Positions 34,473 through 42,977 of a stretch of 64,000 nt of DNA are shown piece by piece. A model generated the notes under the pieces. That model did no database searches and had not been told where the DNA came from. It saw only the letters and a list, made by a program, of their open reading frames with translations. Where the stretch lies: NCBI RefSeq assembly GCF_036013645.1, contig NZ_CP107869.1, forward strand, positions 4,340,001 through 4,404,000, read 5' to 3'. Within the stretch, counting starts at the first letter, position 1. Each line of letters opens with the position of its first letter. Both the position numbers and the translations under genes were made by a program. This stretch comes from Streptomyces sp. NBC_00490. Its GTDB lineage: Bacteria > Actinomycetota > Actinomycetes > Streptomycetales > Streptomycetaceae.

Positions 34473-36778
34473 TGCGTCGTCACCACCGCGGCCTGCGGCC
34501 GGATCGGCAGCCGGTTCACCGGGCGCCCGGTGGCGGCCCTTACGGCGGAGGCGATGGCCGCCGGCGAGGTCACCACCGGCACCGCGCTGACCGCTTTCGC
34601 GCCGAAGGGGGCGACCACGTCCCGCTCCTCGACCAGCTTCACGATCCGGATGTCCGGGGCGTCCAGGGCCGTCGGCAGCGCGTAGCCCGTGAGGTCGGGG
34701 TGGCGGATCAGCCCGCGCGCGGTGCGCAGGTTCTCCGTCAGCGCTATGCCCACGCCCTGGGTGACACCCGCCTCGATGCGCGCGGCGAGCTGGGCCGGGT
34801 TCAGGATCCGTCCCACGTCCTGGGCGACGGCGAGTTCGACGACCCGGACCGAGCCGAGTTCGATGTCGACGTCCACCACCGCGCGGATGGCGCAGAAGGC
34901 CATGCCCACGAAGGCGTCGCCCTGGCCGGACTCGTTCAGGGGCTCCGTGGGGTGCGGGCGGCACTGTGCCGTCGCCCACAGTTCCTTGCCCTCCATGGCC
35001 TCGGTGACGGTGGTCGACAGGACGCCGTCGTACGAGGTGATCTTGCCGTCGGTGATCTGGAGCAGTTCGGTGGACATCCCGAACTTGTGCGCCAGCGGCT
35101 GGAGCAGTTGCGTGCGGACCATCTTCGCGGCCCGTTCCACCGCGCCGCCCGAGACCCAGGTGTGCCGGCCCCGGCAGCCCGGGCCCGCCGGGGGCTGGTC
35201 GGTGTCCACGGGCGCGACGTGCACCTCGTCGATGCCGAGGGTCTCCTGGACGATCTGGCGGGCCAGCGTCGTGAAGCCCTGGCCGGACTCGACGGCGGCG
35301 CACAGGACCGTGGCCACGCCGTCGTGGACCTTCACGGTGGCGGTGGAGACCTCGTCGGCGCCCTCCGCCCCGAGCATGTGCACCATGCCGAGGCCGTAGC
35401 CCACGCCGCGTCGGACGGCGCCCGGCTCGCCCGCGCCCTCGGGGCCGCCGGGCAGCAGCCAGTCGTCCTCGGGGGTGTCCTTGGGCAGCGCGGGCAGCGG
35501 GAAGTCGCGTACGGCCTGGAGGAGTTCGGCGACCGGTGCCGGGCAGGTCACCGTCTGGCCGGTCGGGAGCACGTCGCCGGTGGCGAGCGCGTTGCGCAGG
35601 CGCAGTTCCGCCGGGTCGACGCCGAGCTTCTTGGCCAGCTTGTCCATCTGCGCCTCGTAGGCGGCGCAGACCTGCATGGCGCCCTCGCCGCGTACATGGC
35701 CCGAGGGCGGGTTGTTGGTGCGTACGGCCCAGCCCTCGATGAAGGCGTTCGGGACGACGTACGGGCCGCAGGCGAAGCCCACGGCGGCCGCGAGGGCCTC
35801 GGCGGAGGTGTCGGCATAGGCGCCCGCGTCGAGCAGGATCTGTGCCTCGACCTTCACCAGCCGGCCCTCGGCATCCGCGTGGTGGCGGTATCTGAGGAGC
35901 GTCGGGTGGCGGTGCGCGTGGCCGAGGAAGGACTCCTCGCGCGTGGCGGTGAGTTTGACCGGGCAGCCGGTCTTGAGCGCCAGCAGGCCGAGCGGGAGCT
36001 GGACGCCCTGGTCCTCGCGGTCGGCGGTGGCGCCGGGGACACCGGTGACGACGACCTTGACGCGTTCGGGTTCCAGGCCGTAGCAGGCGGCGGCGGTGTC
36101 CCGGTCGGTGTGCGGGTCGGTGGAGGCCAGGTACAGCTCGACGCCGCCGTCGGGGCGCGGCACGGCGAGGCCGGCCTCGGCGCCGATGGGGGCCGGGTCC
36201 TGGCGGCCGATGCGGTACTGGCCCTCGACGACGATCTCGCCGCTCACGGACGGGTCGCCGTGGTGCAGCGGGATGTGCCGGATCAGATTGCCGTCGGCGT
36301 GCAGCGGCTCGGCCTCGAAGGCCTGCTCCGGGTCGGTCACCGGGTCGAGGACCTCGTACTCGACGATGACGGCCGCCGCGGCCATCCGCGCGGTGTCGGG
36401 GTGGTCGGCGGCGACGGCCGCGATGGGCTCGCCGTGGTGCCGTACGACCTCGGAGGCGAAGACCGGGCGGTCGGCCTTGCCGCGGCCGTGGACCGGGCTG
36501 CCGGGCACGTCCTCGTGCGTGACGACGGCGCGTACGCCGGGCATGTCGCGCGCGTGGGACGTGTCGATGGACACGATGCGCGCGTGCGCGTGCGGGGAGC
36601 GCAGCACGGCCGCCCACAGCAGTCCCTCGGCCCACAGGTCGGCCGCGTAGGGGAAGGTGCCCTCGGTCTTGGCACGGGCGTCGGCGGTCGGCAGGGAGAC
36701 GCCGATGCCGTGCGGGATCGGTTCGGGGGCGGGGGCTGCCTCCGCGGGGGTGGTCGCGGTGGCGGCTTCGTTGCTCAC
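34469..36778 (-). CDS. Xanthine dehydrogenase-family molybdopterin-binding subunit, catalytic Glu missing
   Basis: The 769-residue large subunit has family landmarks: GEPIAAVAADHPDTA, the GQG loop in VESGQGFTTLARQ, SGGAVERAAKM, and the C-terminal SVRVVELAVAQDVGRILNP. In active hydroxylases the C-terminal motif is GAKGVGE, with Glu as the base. Here the same place reads GAKAVSA, with Ala732 at the Glu position. The substrate loop also differs (VRGEGAMQ). The protein may bind the cofactor but act differently or poorly. The GTG start overlaps the Fe-S gene stop by 4 bp; order FAD, Fe-S, Mo subunit. Confidence 0.88.
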   Translation of the reverse strand: MSNEAATATTPAEAAPAPEPIPHGIGVSLPTADARAKTEGTFPYAADLWAEGLLWAAVLRSPHAHARIVSIDTSHARDMPGVRAVVTHEDVPGSPVHGRGKADRPVFASEVVRHHGEPIAAVAADHPDTARMAAAAVIVEYEVLDPVTDPEQAFEAEPLHADGNLIRHIPLHHGDPSVSGEIVVEGQYRIGRQDPAPIGAEAGLAVPRPDGGVELYLASTDPHTDRDTAAACYGLEPERVKVVVTGVPGATADREDQGVQLPLGLLALKTGCPVKLTATREESFLGHAHRHPTLLRYRHHADAEGRLVKVEAQILLDAGAYADTSAEALAAAVGFACGPYVVPNAFIEGWAVRTNNPPSGHVRGEGAMQVCAAYEAQMDKLAKKLGVDPAELRLRNALATGDVLPTGQTVTCPAPVAELLQAVRDFPLPALPKDTPEDDWLLPGGPEGAGEPGAVRRGVGYGLGMVHMLGAEGADEVSTATVKVHDGVATVLCAAVESGQGFTTLARQIVQETLGIDEVHVAPVDTDQPPAGPGCRGRHTWVSGGAVERAAKMVRTQLLQPLAHKFGMSTELLQITDGKITSYDGVLSTTVTEAMEGKELWATAQCRPHPTEPLNESGQGDAFVGMAFCAIRAVVDVDIELGSVRVVELAVAQDVGRILNPAQLAARIEAGVTQGVGIALTENLRTARGLIRHPDLTGYALPTALDAPDIRIVKLVEERDVVAPFGAKAVSAVPVVTSPAAIASAVRAATGRPVNRLPIRPQAAVVTTQ

Positions 36779-38355
36779 GCCTGGCCTCCGTCCTGTCCGT
36801 ACGCCTGGTCATGGCGCGGCTCGAAGGCCGACGGGTTGACGCCGCCGGCTCCGGGGCCCGCCTGATGGGGGATACGTGCCTCGTCCGTGTCCGACTCAGA
36901 TTCCGCCGCGGCGTGATGGGCCGCGCGCTCCGCGACGACCGCCTGGACGGCGTCCACGACGCCCCGGTAGCCGGAGCAGCGGCACAGGTTGCCGCACAGT
37001 GCCTGGCGGGTCTCCAGCTCGGACGGCGCCGGGTTGCCCTCCAGGAGGTCGTGCACGGTCATCGCCATGCCGGGCACGCAGAATCCGCACTGCACCGCGC
37101 CGCACTTGGCGAGCGCGCGCTGCACGTCGGAGGGGTGCCCGTCCTCGGCGAGGCCCTCGACGGTACGGACCTCGCTGCCGGCGGCGGTGACCGCGGGCAC
37201 CAGGCAGGAGGCGACGAGGCGTCCGTCGACCTGGACGTTGCACGCCCCGCACTCGCCCTGCGAGCAGCCGTCCTTGGCGCCCGCGAGGCCGAGGCGTTCG
37301 CGCAGCACGTAGAGCAGCGACTCGCCGATCCAGGCGTCGGCGACGGGGCGTTCGACGCCGTTGACGCGCAGGACGTAGGAGGCGAGGGGGTGCTCGCCGG
37401 AGAGCACGGGGGCCTGCTCGTCCGGGGCGGCGGCGGAGTCGTCGGCCTCGGGGTCGGCGGCGTGCTCTTCCTCGGTCCGCGTCCCGGCGTCGTCGTCGGC
37501 GTCGGCCGGGGTGTGCTCCGCGTGCGGCTCGGTGGCCGCCTCAGGGCTCTCCACGGCCTCCGGGGCGCCTTCGGGCCCCTCGGCTGCCGCCGCGGCCTCA
37601 CCGGGGCCTTGAGCGGGCTGTGAGGCGTCGGGGGCGGGGGTGTCCGCGGAGGGCTCGGCGGGGGCGGGTGCGGTGCTCGTCTCCACGGGTGCGTGGGTGT
37701 CCGGCACGGCGTGGTCCGGAGCGTCGGCGACCGCGTGGCCGCCGTTGTACGCGCCGTTCGGCACGTGCGCGTGCTCGTCGCCCGGCGGCTCGGAGTCCCA
37801 CGGCTGTCCCGTCGGCGTCGCCCACGGGGCGGACGCGCCGCCGGGCAGTGTGGCCGGCGGTGTGCCGCCCCACTGCTCGACCAGGGACGACGTGGTGAAC
37901 TCGCCCGATTCGTCCGGAAGGTCGCCACCGGCGACGGGGATCGACCACTGCCCGGTCACGTCGTGACCCGGCGCGGGAGCGATCTCCGCGGCCTCCGTGT
38001 GCTCCTGGAAGTTCCACTGCCCGGTCGCGCCCGGGCTGTACGTGAACCGGTCGTCCACGCCGCCCTGCGGCACGGCGTTCGGGTCGGGCCACTGGGTGCC
38101 GTCGACGGGCACGGCCCAGGCACCGGTGGCCGCCGGATCGGTGCCGGCGGCGCCGTCGGGGGCCGCCGTTATCTGCGGCGGCACATAGCCGTGACCGGGC
38201 GCGGCGAGCGGGGTGTCGGAGGCCAGCAGGGCCTCGATGCCGCCCTCGGGGAGCTTCACGAAGGCGGTCGCGCCGTCGTCGTAGTCGCCCTGGGGCAGCG
38301 GGTCCCAGCGGCCGCCGCCCTGGGGCATGGCCTCTTCGTTCCGGTCGTCGGTCAC
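36775..38355 (-). CDS. Xanthine dehydrogenase-family [2Fe-2S] subunit with long acidic N-terminal extension
   Basis: The 526-residue protein is a normal 160-residue two-cluster ferredoxin subunit at about residues 330-490, with plant-type cluster Cys in GCSQGECGAC and the second cluster CGFCVPG...CGNLCRCSGY. It is preceded by about 330 residues of disordered Pro/Ala/Glu/Asp-rich sequence with scattered GQW motifs (TGAWAV, TGQWNF, TGQWSI). Typical family members have no such extension. It passes electrons from the Mo site to FAD. It is coupled by overlaps to both neighbours. The extension may be a protein-interaction tail. Confidence 0.9.
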   Translation of the reverse strand: MTDDRNEEAMPQGGGRWDPLPQGDYDDGATAFVKLPEGGIEALLASDTPLAAPGHGYVPPQITAAPDGAAGTDPAATGAWAVPVDGTQWPDPNAVPQGGVDDRFTYSPGATGQWNFQEHTEAAEIAPAPGHDVTGQWSIPVAGGDLPDESGEFTTSSLVEQWGGTPPATLPGGASAPWATPTGQPWDSEPPGDEHAHVPNGAYNGGHAVADAPDHAVPDTHAPVETSTAPAPAEPSADTPAPDASQPAQGPGEAAAAAEGPEGAPEAVESPEAATEPHAEHTPADADDDAGTRTEEEHAADPEADDSAAAPDEQAPVLSGEHPLASYVLRVNGVERPVADAWIGESLLYVLRERLGLAGAKDGCSQGECGACNVQVDGRLVASCLVPAVTAAGSEVRTVEGLAEDGHPSDVQRALAKCGAVQCGFCVPGMAMTVHDLLEGNPAPSELETRQALCGNLCRCSGYRGVVDAVQAVVAERAAHHAAAESESDTDEARIPHQAGPGAGGVNPSAFEPRHDQAYGQDGGQA

Positions 38356-39245
38356 GACAGCGCCCTCCCCAGTGCTCGTCGGGCCAGCGCGGCGACGGTG
38401 CGCCGCAGATGCAGTACGCCGGGCGGAAGCTGTGGCACGGAGCCGTCCGCCTCCGGGGCCGGGTCGGGGATGCAGGCCGCGGCGACGTACTCACCGAAGG
38501 CCTGCAACGCCTCCGGGACGAGCGCGCGGTTGTTGTCCCAGTCGATCAGCCGGCCGACCCACAGCTCGGCGTCCAGGGGCCGCAGCGGCATCGGCGCTAT
38601 GGCTCCGACGGCGCACCGCACTCCGCGCCGGGCGGGGTCGAGGACGAGCGCGACGGAGGCCATCGCCCGTCCGGGGCCGGTGCGGCCGGTGGCCTTGAGG
38701 AAGACCTGCGGTGCGTGCAGCAGCGGCACGCGCACGAAGCCGATGAGTTCGCCGGCGCGCAGCATCTCCATGCCGGCCAGCAGATGCGACACCGGGATCT
38801 CCCGGCGGGCTCCGCCGGGGCCCGCGATGATCAGCGTCGCTTCGAGGGCGGCGAGGACCGGGAGCGCGTCACCGGTGGGGGACGCCGTGGCGATGTTGCC
38901 GCCCAGGGTGCCCGCGTTGCGGATCTGCGGCGGGCCCGCCGCGCGTGCCGAGGCGGCGAGCGCGGGGATGAGGGCGGCGAAGTCGGGCCGGCCCATCCGC
39001 GCGTGCGTGAGTCCGGCTCCGAGCAGGGCGTGCCCGTCCTGGTACTGCCAGCCGCGGATCTCGCTGATGCGGCCGAGGCCCACCAGGGCGGCGGGCCTGA
39101 GTTGGCCGGAGTTGACGGCGGCCATGAGGTCGGTGCCGCCCGCGACGGGCACGGCTGCGGGCATGGCAGTGAGGGCCGTCACTGCCTCGTCCAGTGTCGT
39201 GGGCAGCGTGACGGCCTGCGCCGCCTGCGGTGCGTGCGTGGTCAA
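38352..39245 (-). CDS. Xanthine dehydrogenase-family FAD-binding subunit
   Basis: The 297-residue protein has FAD contact motifs VAGGTDLMAAV near the N-terminus and NAGTLGGNIATASPTGD in the middle, and a C-terminal CO-dehydrogenase flavoprotein-like domain. A TTG start at 39245 was chosen because GGAAGGGG precedes it and the length then fits the family; ATG codons further upstream lie in the promoter gap. It is the first gene of the leftward operon FAD-FeS-Mo-membrane peptide-kinase. The substrate may be a purine or another heterocycle or aldehyde. Confidence 0.87.
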   Translation of the reverse strand: MTTHAPQAAQAVTLPTTLDEAVTALTAMPAAVPVAGGTDLMAAVNSGQLRPAALVGLGRISEIRGWQYQDGHALLGAGLTHARMGRPDFAALIPALAASARAAGPPQIRNAGTLGGNIATASPTGDALPVLAALEATLIIAGPGGARREIPVSHLLAGMEMLRAGELIGFVRVPLLHAPQVFLKATGRTGPGRAMASVALVLDPARRGVRCAVGAIAPMPLRPLDAELWVGRLIDWDNNRALVPEALQAFGEYVAAACIPDPAPEADGSVPQLPPGVLHLRRTVAALARRALGRALS

Positions 39246-39497
39246 ACCGGCTGCCCCTTCCCGCTGCCCCACCTGGTCCCAGCTGGTCCCACCTGTTGCT
39301 GCCGTACGGTACGTGCTGACAGGGCGGACGTGGCAACTCTGGCACATCTTCGCCGGGGCCGAAGACAGGGGTCCGCTAGGAGGCATTCGCCCACGTCGTC
39401 GGGGAGATGGTCCGTTTTCGTACGGCATCACCTGTGCGTACGGATTGACACTCTTCGGTGATGCTTGCGGGCTTTATCCGTAACCTGTTCGGAAGAC
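39246..39497. other. Intergenic region before the molybdenum-hydroxylase operon
   Basis: The 252-bp gap lies between the hexosaminidase stop and the FAD-subunit start, both leftward genes. It is less GC-rich around 39430-39490 and should contain the operon promoter. No clear hairpin or operator was seen. Confidence 0.4.
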
Positions 39498-41117
39498 CTA
39501 CCTGTTCGGTGGCGGCCCCTCGATCGGCCGGCCGAGCACTCCTGGGCGCCGCTGCCAGGGCCGCGGTCCGGTGGGCGGCCGGTAGGAGACGCCCAGGGCG
39601 TCAAGTCGCTCGTAGTGCCGGACCATTCGCCGCTCGAAGCCGTCGAAGTCGCGCTCGGCAGGGGCGGGCAGATCGCTCCAGGCGACCTCGGCGAAGGCCG
39701 AAAGCCTGGGAAACGCCTGGTAGTCCACGCGCGCCTGGTCCTCCATGACCTCGGTCCACAGGTTGGCCTGCGTGCCGAGGACATGCGCCGCCTCCGCCGA
39801 GGTCAGCTCCGGTGGAACGGGTTCGAAGCGGTACACGTCCTCCAGGGTGCGGACGTAGCCGATGGGGACCGGCTCGTCGGCGCCCTCGTGCTGCCGGTGG
39901 TCCAAGTACACCTGCTGTTCAGGACACATGACGACGTCGTGGCCCGCGCGCGCGGCCGTGATGCCGCCCTCGTACCCGCGCCACGAGGACACGGCCGCGC
40001 CCGGAGCGAGACCGCCCTCCAGGATCTCGTCCCAGCCGATGAGCCGGCGGCCGCGCGCGGTGAGCCACTTGTCGAAGTGCCCGATGAACCACGACTGCAG
40101 GCCGTCCTCGTCGCCGACCCCGAGTTCCTTGATCCGGGCCTGTGCGGCGGGTGAGGCCCGCCACTGGTCCTTCAGGCATTCGTCGCCGCCGACGTGAATG
40201 AACTCACTCGGGAACAGTTCCAGGAGTTCCTCGAAGACGCCCTCGTAGAAGCGCAGGGTGTTGTCAGTGGGGGCGAGTACGTTCGGAGAGATACCCCAGG
40301 TGTCCCACACGGAGAGGGAGGTGTCGGTGTTGCCGAGTTCCGGATACGCGGCGATGGCCGCCTGCGAGTGTCCCGGTACGTCGATTTCGGGGACGACGGT
40401 GATATGCCGCTCGGCGGCGTAGGCCACGATCTCCCGGATGTCGTCCTGTGTGTAGTAGCCACCGTGCGGCTTCTCCTCCCACAACGGCGAGGCCCGGTGG
40501 CCGAATTTGGTACGCGCCCGCCATGAGCCGACCTCGGTCAGCCGGGGGTACCTCCCGATCTCGATCCGCCAGCCCTGGTCGTCCGTCAAGTGGAAGTGGA
40601 AGACGTTGAGTTTGTGGGCGGCCATCAGATCGAGGTAGCGCAGGACACCGTCCTTGGGCATGAAGTGCCGGGCGACGTCGAGCATGAGGCCGCGCCAGCG
40701 GAAGCGGGGGGCGTCCTCGATCGTCTGGTGCTGGACCCCGTATTCGAGTCCGGGGTCGATGGGAGCGCGCCGGAAGGCGTCGGGGCCGAGGAGTTGACGC
40801 AGTGACTGCGCGCCCCAGAACACCCCGGCCGCGCCGCCGCCCGTGATCTCGACGCCCCAGTTGAGGGTGACCTTCAGTCGGTACCCCTCCGGGTCCAGGG
40901 TGTCGTCGAGCCGCAGCGTGACGGTGTTCTCGGCACCCTCCTGCCCGGGCGGCAGCGACAGCCCCAGGGCCGCGCCCACCGTGGAGCGCAGCCACCGCTG
41001 CGTGCCCTCGGTGCCCGGCGCGCCCCACAGGGCGGTGTCCACCCCGAAGACGAAACCGCAGGGACTGGGCCCTTCGACGGCGCGCGGCGCCGGAATCAGA
41101 TCCGCGAGTGAAGTCAC
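39498..41117 (-). CDS. GH20 beta-N-acetylhexosaminidase
   Basis: The 539-residue enzyme has the GH20 catalytic pair in FIHVGGDECLKDQW (Asp-Glu near residue 312), the upstream LNVFHFHLTDDQGWRIEI and PEIDVPGHSQAAI motifs, and the substrate Trp/Tyr region GTQANLWTEVM. GH20 enzymes remove terminal GlcNAc/GalNAc by substrate-assisted catalysis. There is no signal peptide, so it is cytosolic and would split imported chito-oligosaccharides. The GTG start lies 1 bp after the permease stop, and the operon order (binding protein, two permeases, hydrolase) supports uptake followed by internal hydrolysis. Confidence 0.95.
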   Translation of the reverse strand: MTSLADLIPAPRAVEGPSPCGFVFGVDTALWGAPGTEGTQRWLRSTVGAALGLSLPPGQEGAENTVTLRLDDTLDPEGYRLKVTLNWGVEITGGGAAGVFWGAQSLRQLLGPDAFRRAPIDPGLEYGVQHQTIEDAPRFRWRGLMLDVARHFMPKDGVLRYLDLMAAHKLNVFHFHLTDDQGWRIEIGRYPRLTEVGSWRARTKFGHRASPLWEEKPHGGYYTQDDIREIVAYAAERHITVVPEIDVPGHSQAAIAAYPELGNTDTSLSVWDTWGISPNVLAPTDNTLRFYEGVFEELLELFPSEFIHVGGDECLKDQWRASPAAQARIKELGVGDEDGLQSWFIGHFDKWLTARGRRLIGWDEILEGGLAPGAAVSSWRGYEGGITAARAGHDVVMCPEQQVYLDHRQHEGADEPVPIGYVRTLEDVYRFEPVPPELTSAEAAHVLGTQANLWTEVMEDQARVDYQAFPRLSAFAEVAWSDLPAPAERDFDGFERRMVRHYERLDALGVSYRPPTGPRPWQRRPGVLGRPIEGPPPNR

Positions 41118-41118
41118 G

Positions 41119-41976
41119 TCAGTCCTTTACCGCTCCGCCCAGCCCCGAGACCAGCCGTCGCTGTACGAGTACGAAGAACACCAGCACCGGAACCGTCATC
41201 ACCGTCGACGCCGCCATCACGCCGCCCCAGTCCGGCTCGTCCGGCTTGTAGAAGACCAGCAGGGCCATCGGCAGCGTCGACTGGGACGTGTCGCTGATGA
41301 TGAACGACTTGGCGAACAGGAAGTCGTTCCAGGCCGAGATGAAGGAAAACACGCTCGTGGCCACCAACCCGGGGAACACGAGCGGGAAAAGGATCTGCCA
41401 CAGGAATCGCGCCCGGCTCGCCCCGTCGATGTACGCGGCCTCCTCCAGCGCCTCGGGCACCGCTTTCACGAACCCCCGCAGCATCCAGATCGCGAAGGGC
41501 AGCGAGAAGGCGATGTGCGGCAGGATCAGCGAGCCCAGCGTGTTCAGCTGACCGAAGTCCCGCATCAGGAAGAAGAGAGGGATGGTGAGTGCCTCCACCG
41601 GCACCATCTGCGCCACCAGGAACATGATCAGCAGCGTGGTCCGGAAGCGGAAGCGGAATCGGGTCACCGCGGTCGCCGCGAGAAACGCGATCAGTGCGGA
41701 GGCGATCACCACCGTGCACGCCACGACAAGGCTGTTGACGAAATACCGACCGAAATCCTGCTGGCCGAACACGCGCCGGAAGGAATCCAGGGAGGGCGAA
41801 AGCGTCCAGGGCCGCGGCTCGGCCGACTCGATCTCCCCGGCCGGTTTGAAGGCGCTCAGCACCATCCAGTAGAGGGGGAAGGCGACGACCACCGCGATCA
41901 GCAGCGCGGACGCCTCGGCGGCCAACCGCCACGGACGCCTCACAAAAGACCGCGCCCGGGCTCGTACAAGATTCAC
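41119..41976 (-). CDS. Carbohydrate ABC importer permease (MalG type)
   Basis: The 285-residue permease has six hydrophobic segments and the EAA loop EEAAYIDGASRARFLWQILFP typical of CUT1 sugar importers. The GTG start overlaps the preceding permease stop by 4 bp. No ATPase is encoded in the operon; streptomycete CUT1 systems commonly share the MsiK ATPase encoded elsewhere. With a GH20 enzyme downstream, the likely cargo is an amino-sugar oligosaccharide. Confidence 0.93.
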   Translation of the reverse strand: MNLVRARARSFVRRPWRLAAEASALLIAVVVAFPLYWMVLSAFKPAGEIESAEPRPWTLSPSLDSFRRVFGQQDFGRYFVNSLVVACTVVIASALIAFLAATAVTRFRFRFRTTLLIMFLVAQMVPVEALTIPLFFLMRDFGQLNTLGSLILPHIAFSLPFAIWMLRGFVKAVPEALEEAAYIDGASRARFLWQILFPLVFPGLVATSVFSFISAWNDFLFAKSFIISDTSQSTLPMALLVFYKPDEPDWGGVMAASTVMTVPVLVFFVLVQRRLVSGLGGAVKD

Positions 41977-42977
41977 AGTTCCTCCCCCTGCCTGCGGAGC
42001 AGTCGCAGATACCCCAGCGTCACGGCGAGCAGGATCAGCAGCATCACGATCCCGATCGCCGAGCCGAGGCCGTACTGCGAGGAGGCGAACGCCTGCTGGT
42101 AGGCGTAGACGTTCAGGACGAGGTTCTGGCCCGCGATGCCGCCGCCGTTCGTCATGACGTAGATCTGCGTGAAGACCTTGAAGTCCCAGATGACCGACTG
42201 GATGGTGACGACCACCAGGATCGGCCGCAGCATCGGCGCCAGCACGGACCGCCAGATCCGCCAGTGCGAGGCGCCGTCGAGGGCCGCGGCCTCCAGCACC
42301 TCGCCCGGGACGGCGCGGATACCGGCGTACACCGTGACCATCACGAACGGGAAGGAGCACCACACCACTTCGAGCAGCACGAGGAAGAAGGCGCTGAAGC
42401 GTCCGTACGTCCACGAGTGGTCGCCGAGGCCCAGCACCCGGTTCACCGGCCCGAAGTCCGCGTCGAACAGAAACAGCCACACCGTCGACCCCGTGACGGC
42501 CGGCGTCGCCCACGCCCCCAGCGCGGCCAGCATCAACACCAGCCGCGGCACGGCCCGCACCCGCGTGAGCAGGACGGCGAGGGCACACCCGACCGCGAGG
42601 GTGGACACGACACAGGCCGCGGCGAAGACGACGGTGGCAAGCAGCACCTGCCAGAACCGCGAGTCACCGAAGAGCTCGGCGTAGTTGCCGAATCCTTCGA
42701 AGGTGGCCGGTTCACCACCGCTGACCTGGGCCTGGGTGTACTGGAAGAGGGAGATCAGCCCAAGCTGATAGATGGGATAGACGAGCAGCGAGCCGAGAAC
42801 GACGAGGGCGGGGGCGAGATAGAGCCAGGGAGCCTTCTGGCGCCGCGAACCCTCACCCACCCAGGGGCGCGGGGCTGTGTTGAATTTGCGGCTACCGCCG
42901 CGTGGGCGCGACCAGCCACGCCCCTCCCGCACCCGCAAACGCTCCGCAGCCCCCGAGCTGGTAGGCGTGCCGCTCAC
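41973..42977 (-). CDS. Carbohydrate ABC importer permease (MalF type) with repeat-derived N-terminus
   Basis: The 334-residue permease has six hydrophobic segments from residue 49 onward (APWLYLAPALVVLGSLLVYPI) and EAA loop EAAALDGASHWRIWRSVLAP. The GTG at 42977 overlaps the binding-protein stop by 4 bp. Residues about 13-40 (RVREGRGWSRPRGGSRKFN...) are encoded by DNA that looks like a dispersed streptomycete palindromic repeat. A GTG at 42860 would give a normal-length protein that avoids the repeat but lacks a ribosome site. The repeat seems to have entered the gene in frame. Confidence 0.9.
   Translation of the reverse strand: MSGTPTSSGAAERLRVREGRGWSRPRGGSRKFNTAPRPWVGEGSRRQKAPWLYLAPALVVLGSLLVYPIYQLGLISLFQYTQAQVSGGEPATFEGFGNYAELFGDSRFWQVLLATVVFAAACVVSTLAVGCALAVLLTRVRAVPRLVLMLAALGAWATPAVTGSTVWLFLFDADFGPVNRVLGLGDHSWTYGRFSAFFLVLLEVVWCSFPFVMVTVYAGIRAVPGEVLEAAALDGASHWRIWRSVLAPMLRPILVVVTIQSVIWDFKVFTQIYVMTNGGGIAGQNLVLNVYAYQQAFASSQYGLGSAIGIVMLLILLAVTLGYLRLLRRQGEEL
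42858..42940. repeat. Dispersed streptomycete repeat-like element inside the permease gene
   Basis: The + strand runs CCAGGGGCGCGGGGCTGTGT, then TTTGCGGC-TACC-GCCG, then CGTGGGCGCGACCAGCCACG. I recognise this arrangement (GGGGCGCGGGGCTGTG... GCGGCNNCGCCGCGTGGGCGCGACCAGCC) from intergenic repeats common in Streptomyces genomes. Here it is read as protein in the leader of a permease gene. The identification rests on memory of the motif. Confidence 0.6.

Noticed and set aside
34307..36865. An 852-codon open frame opposite the molybdenum subunit
   Set aside because: It is a shadow of the real gene; the composition is Gly/Val/Ala/Arg/Asp-rich without any domain.
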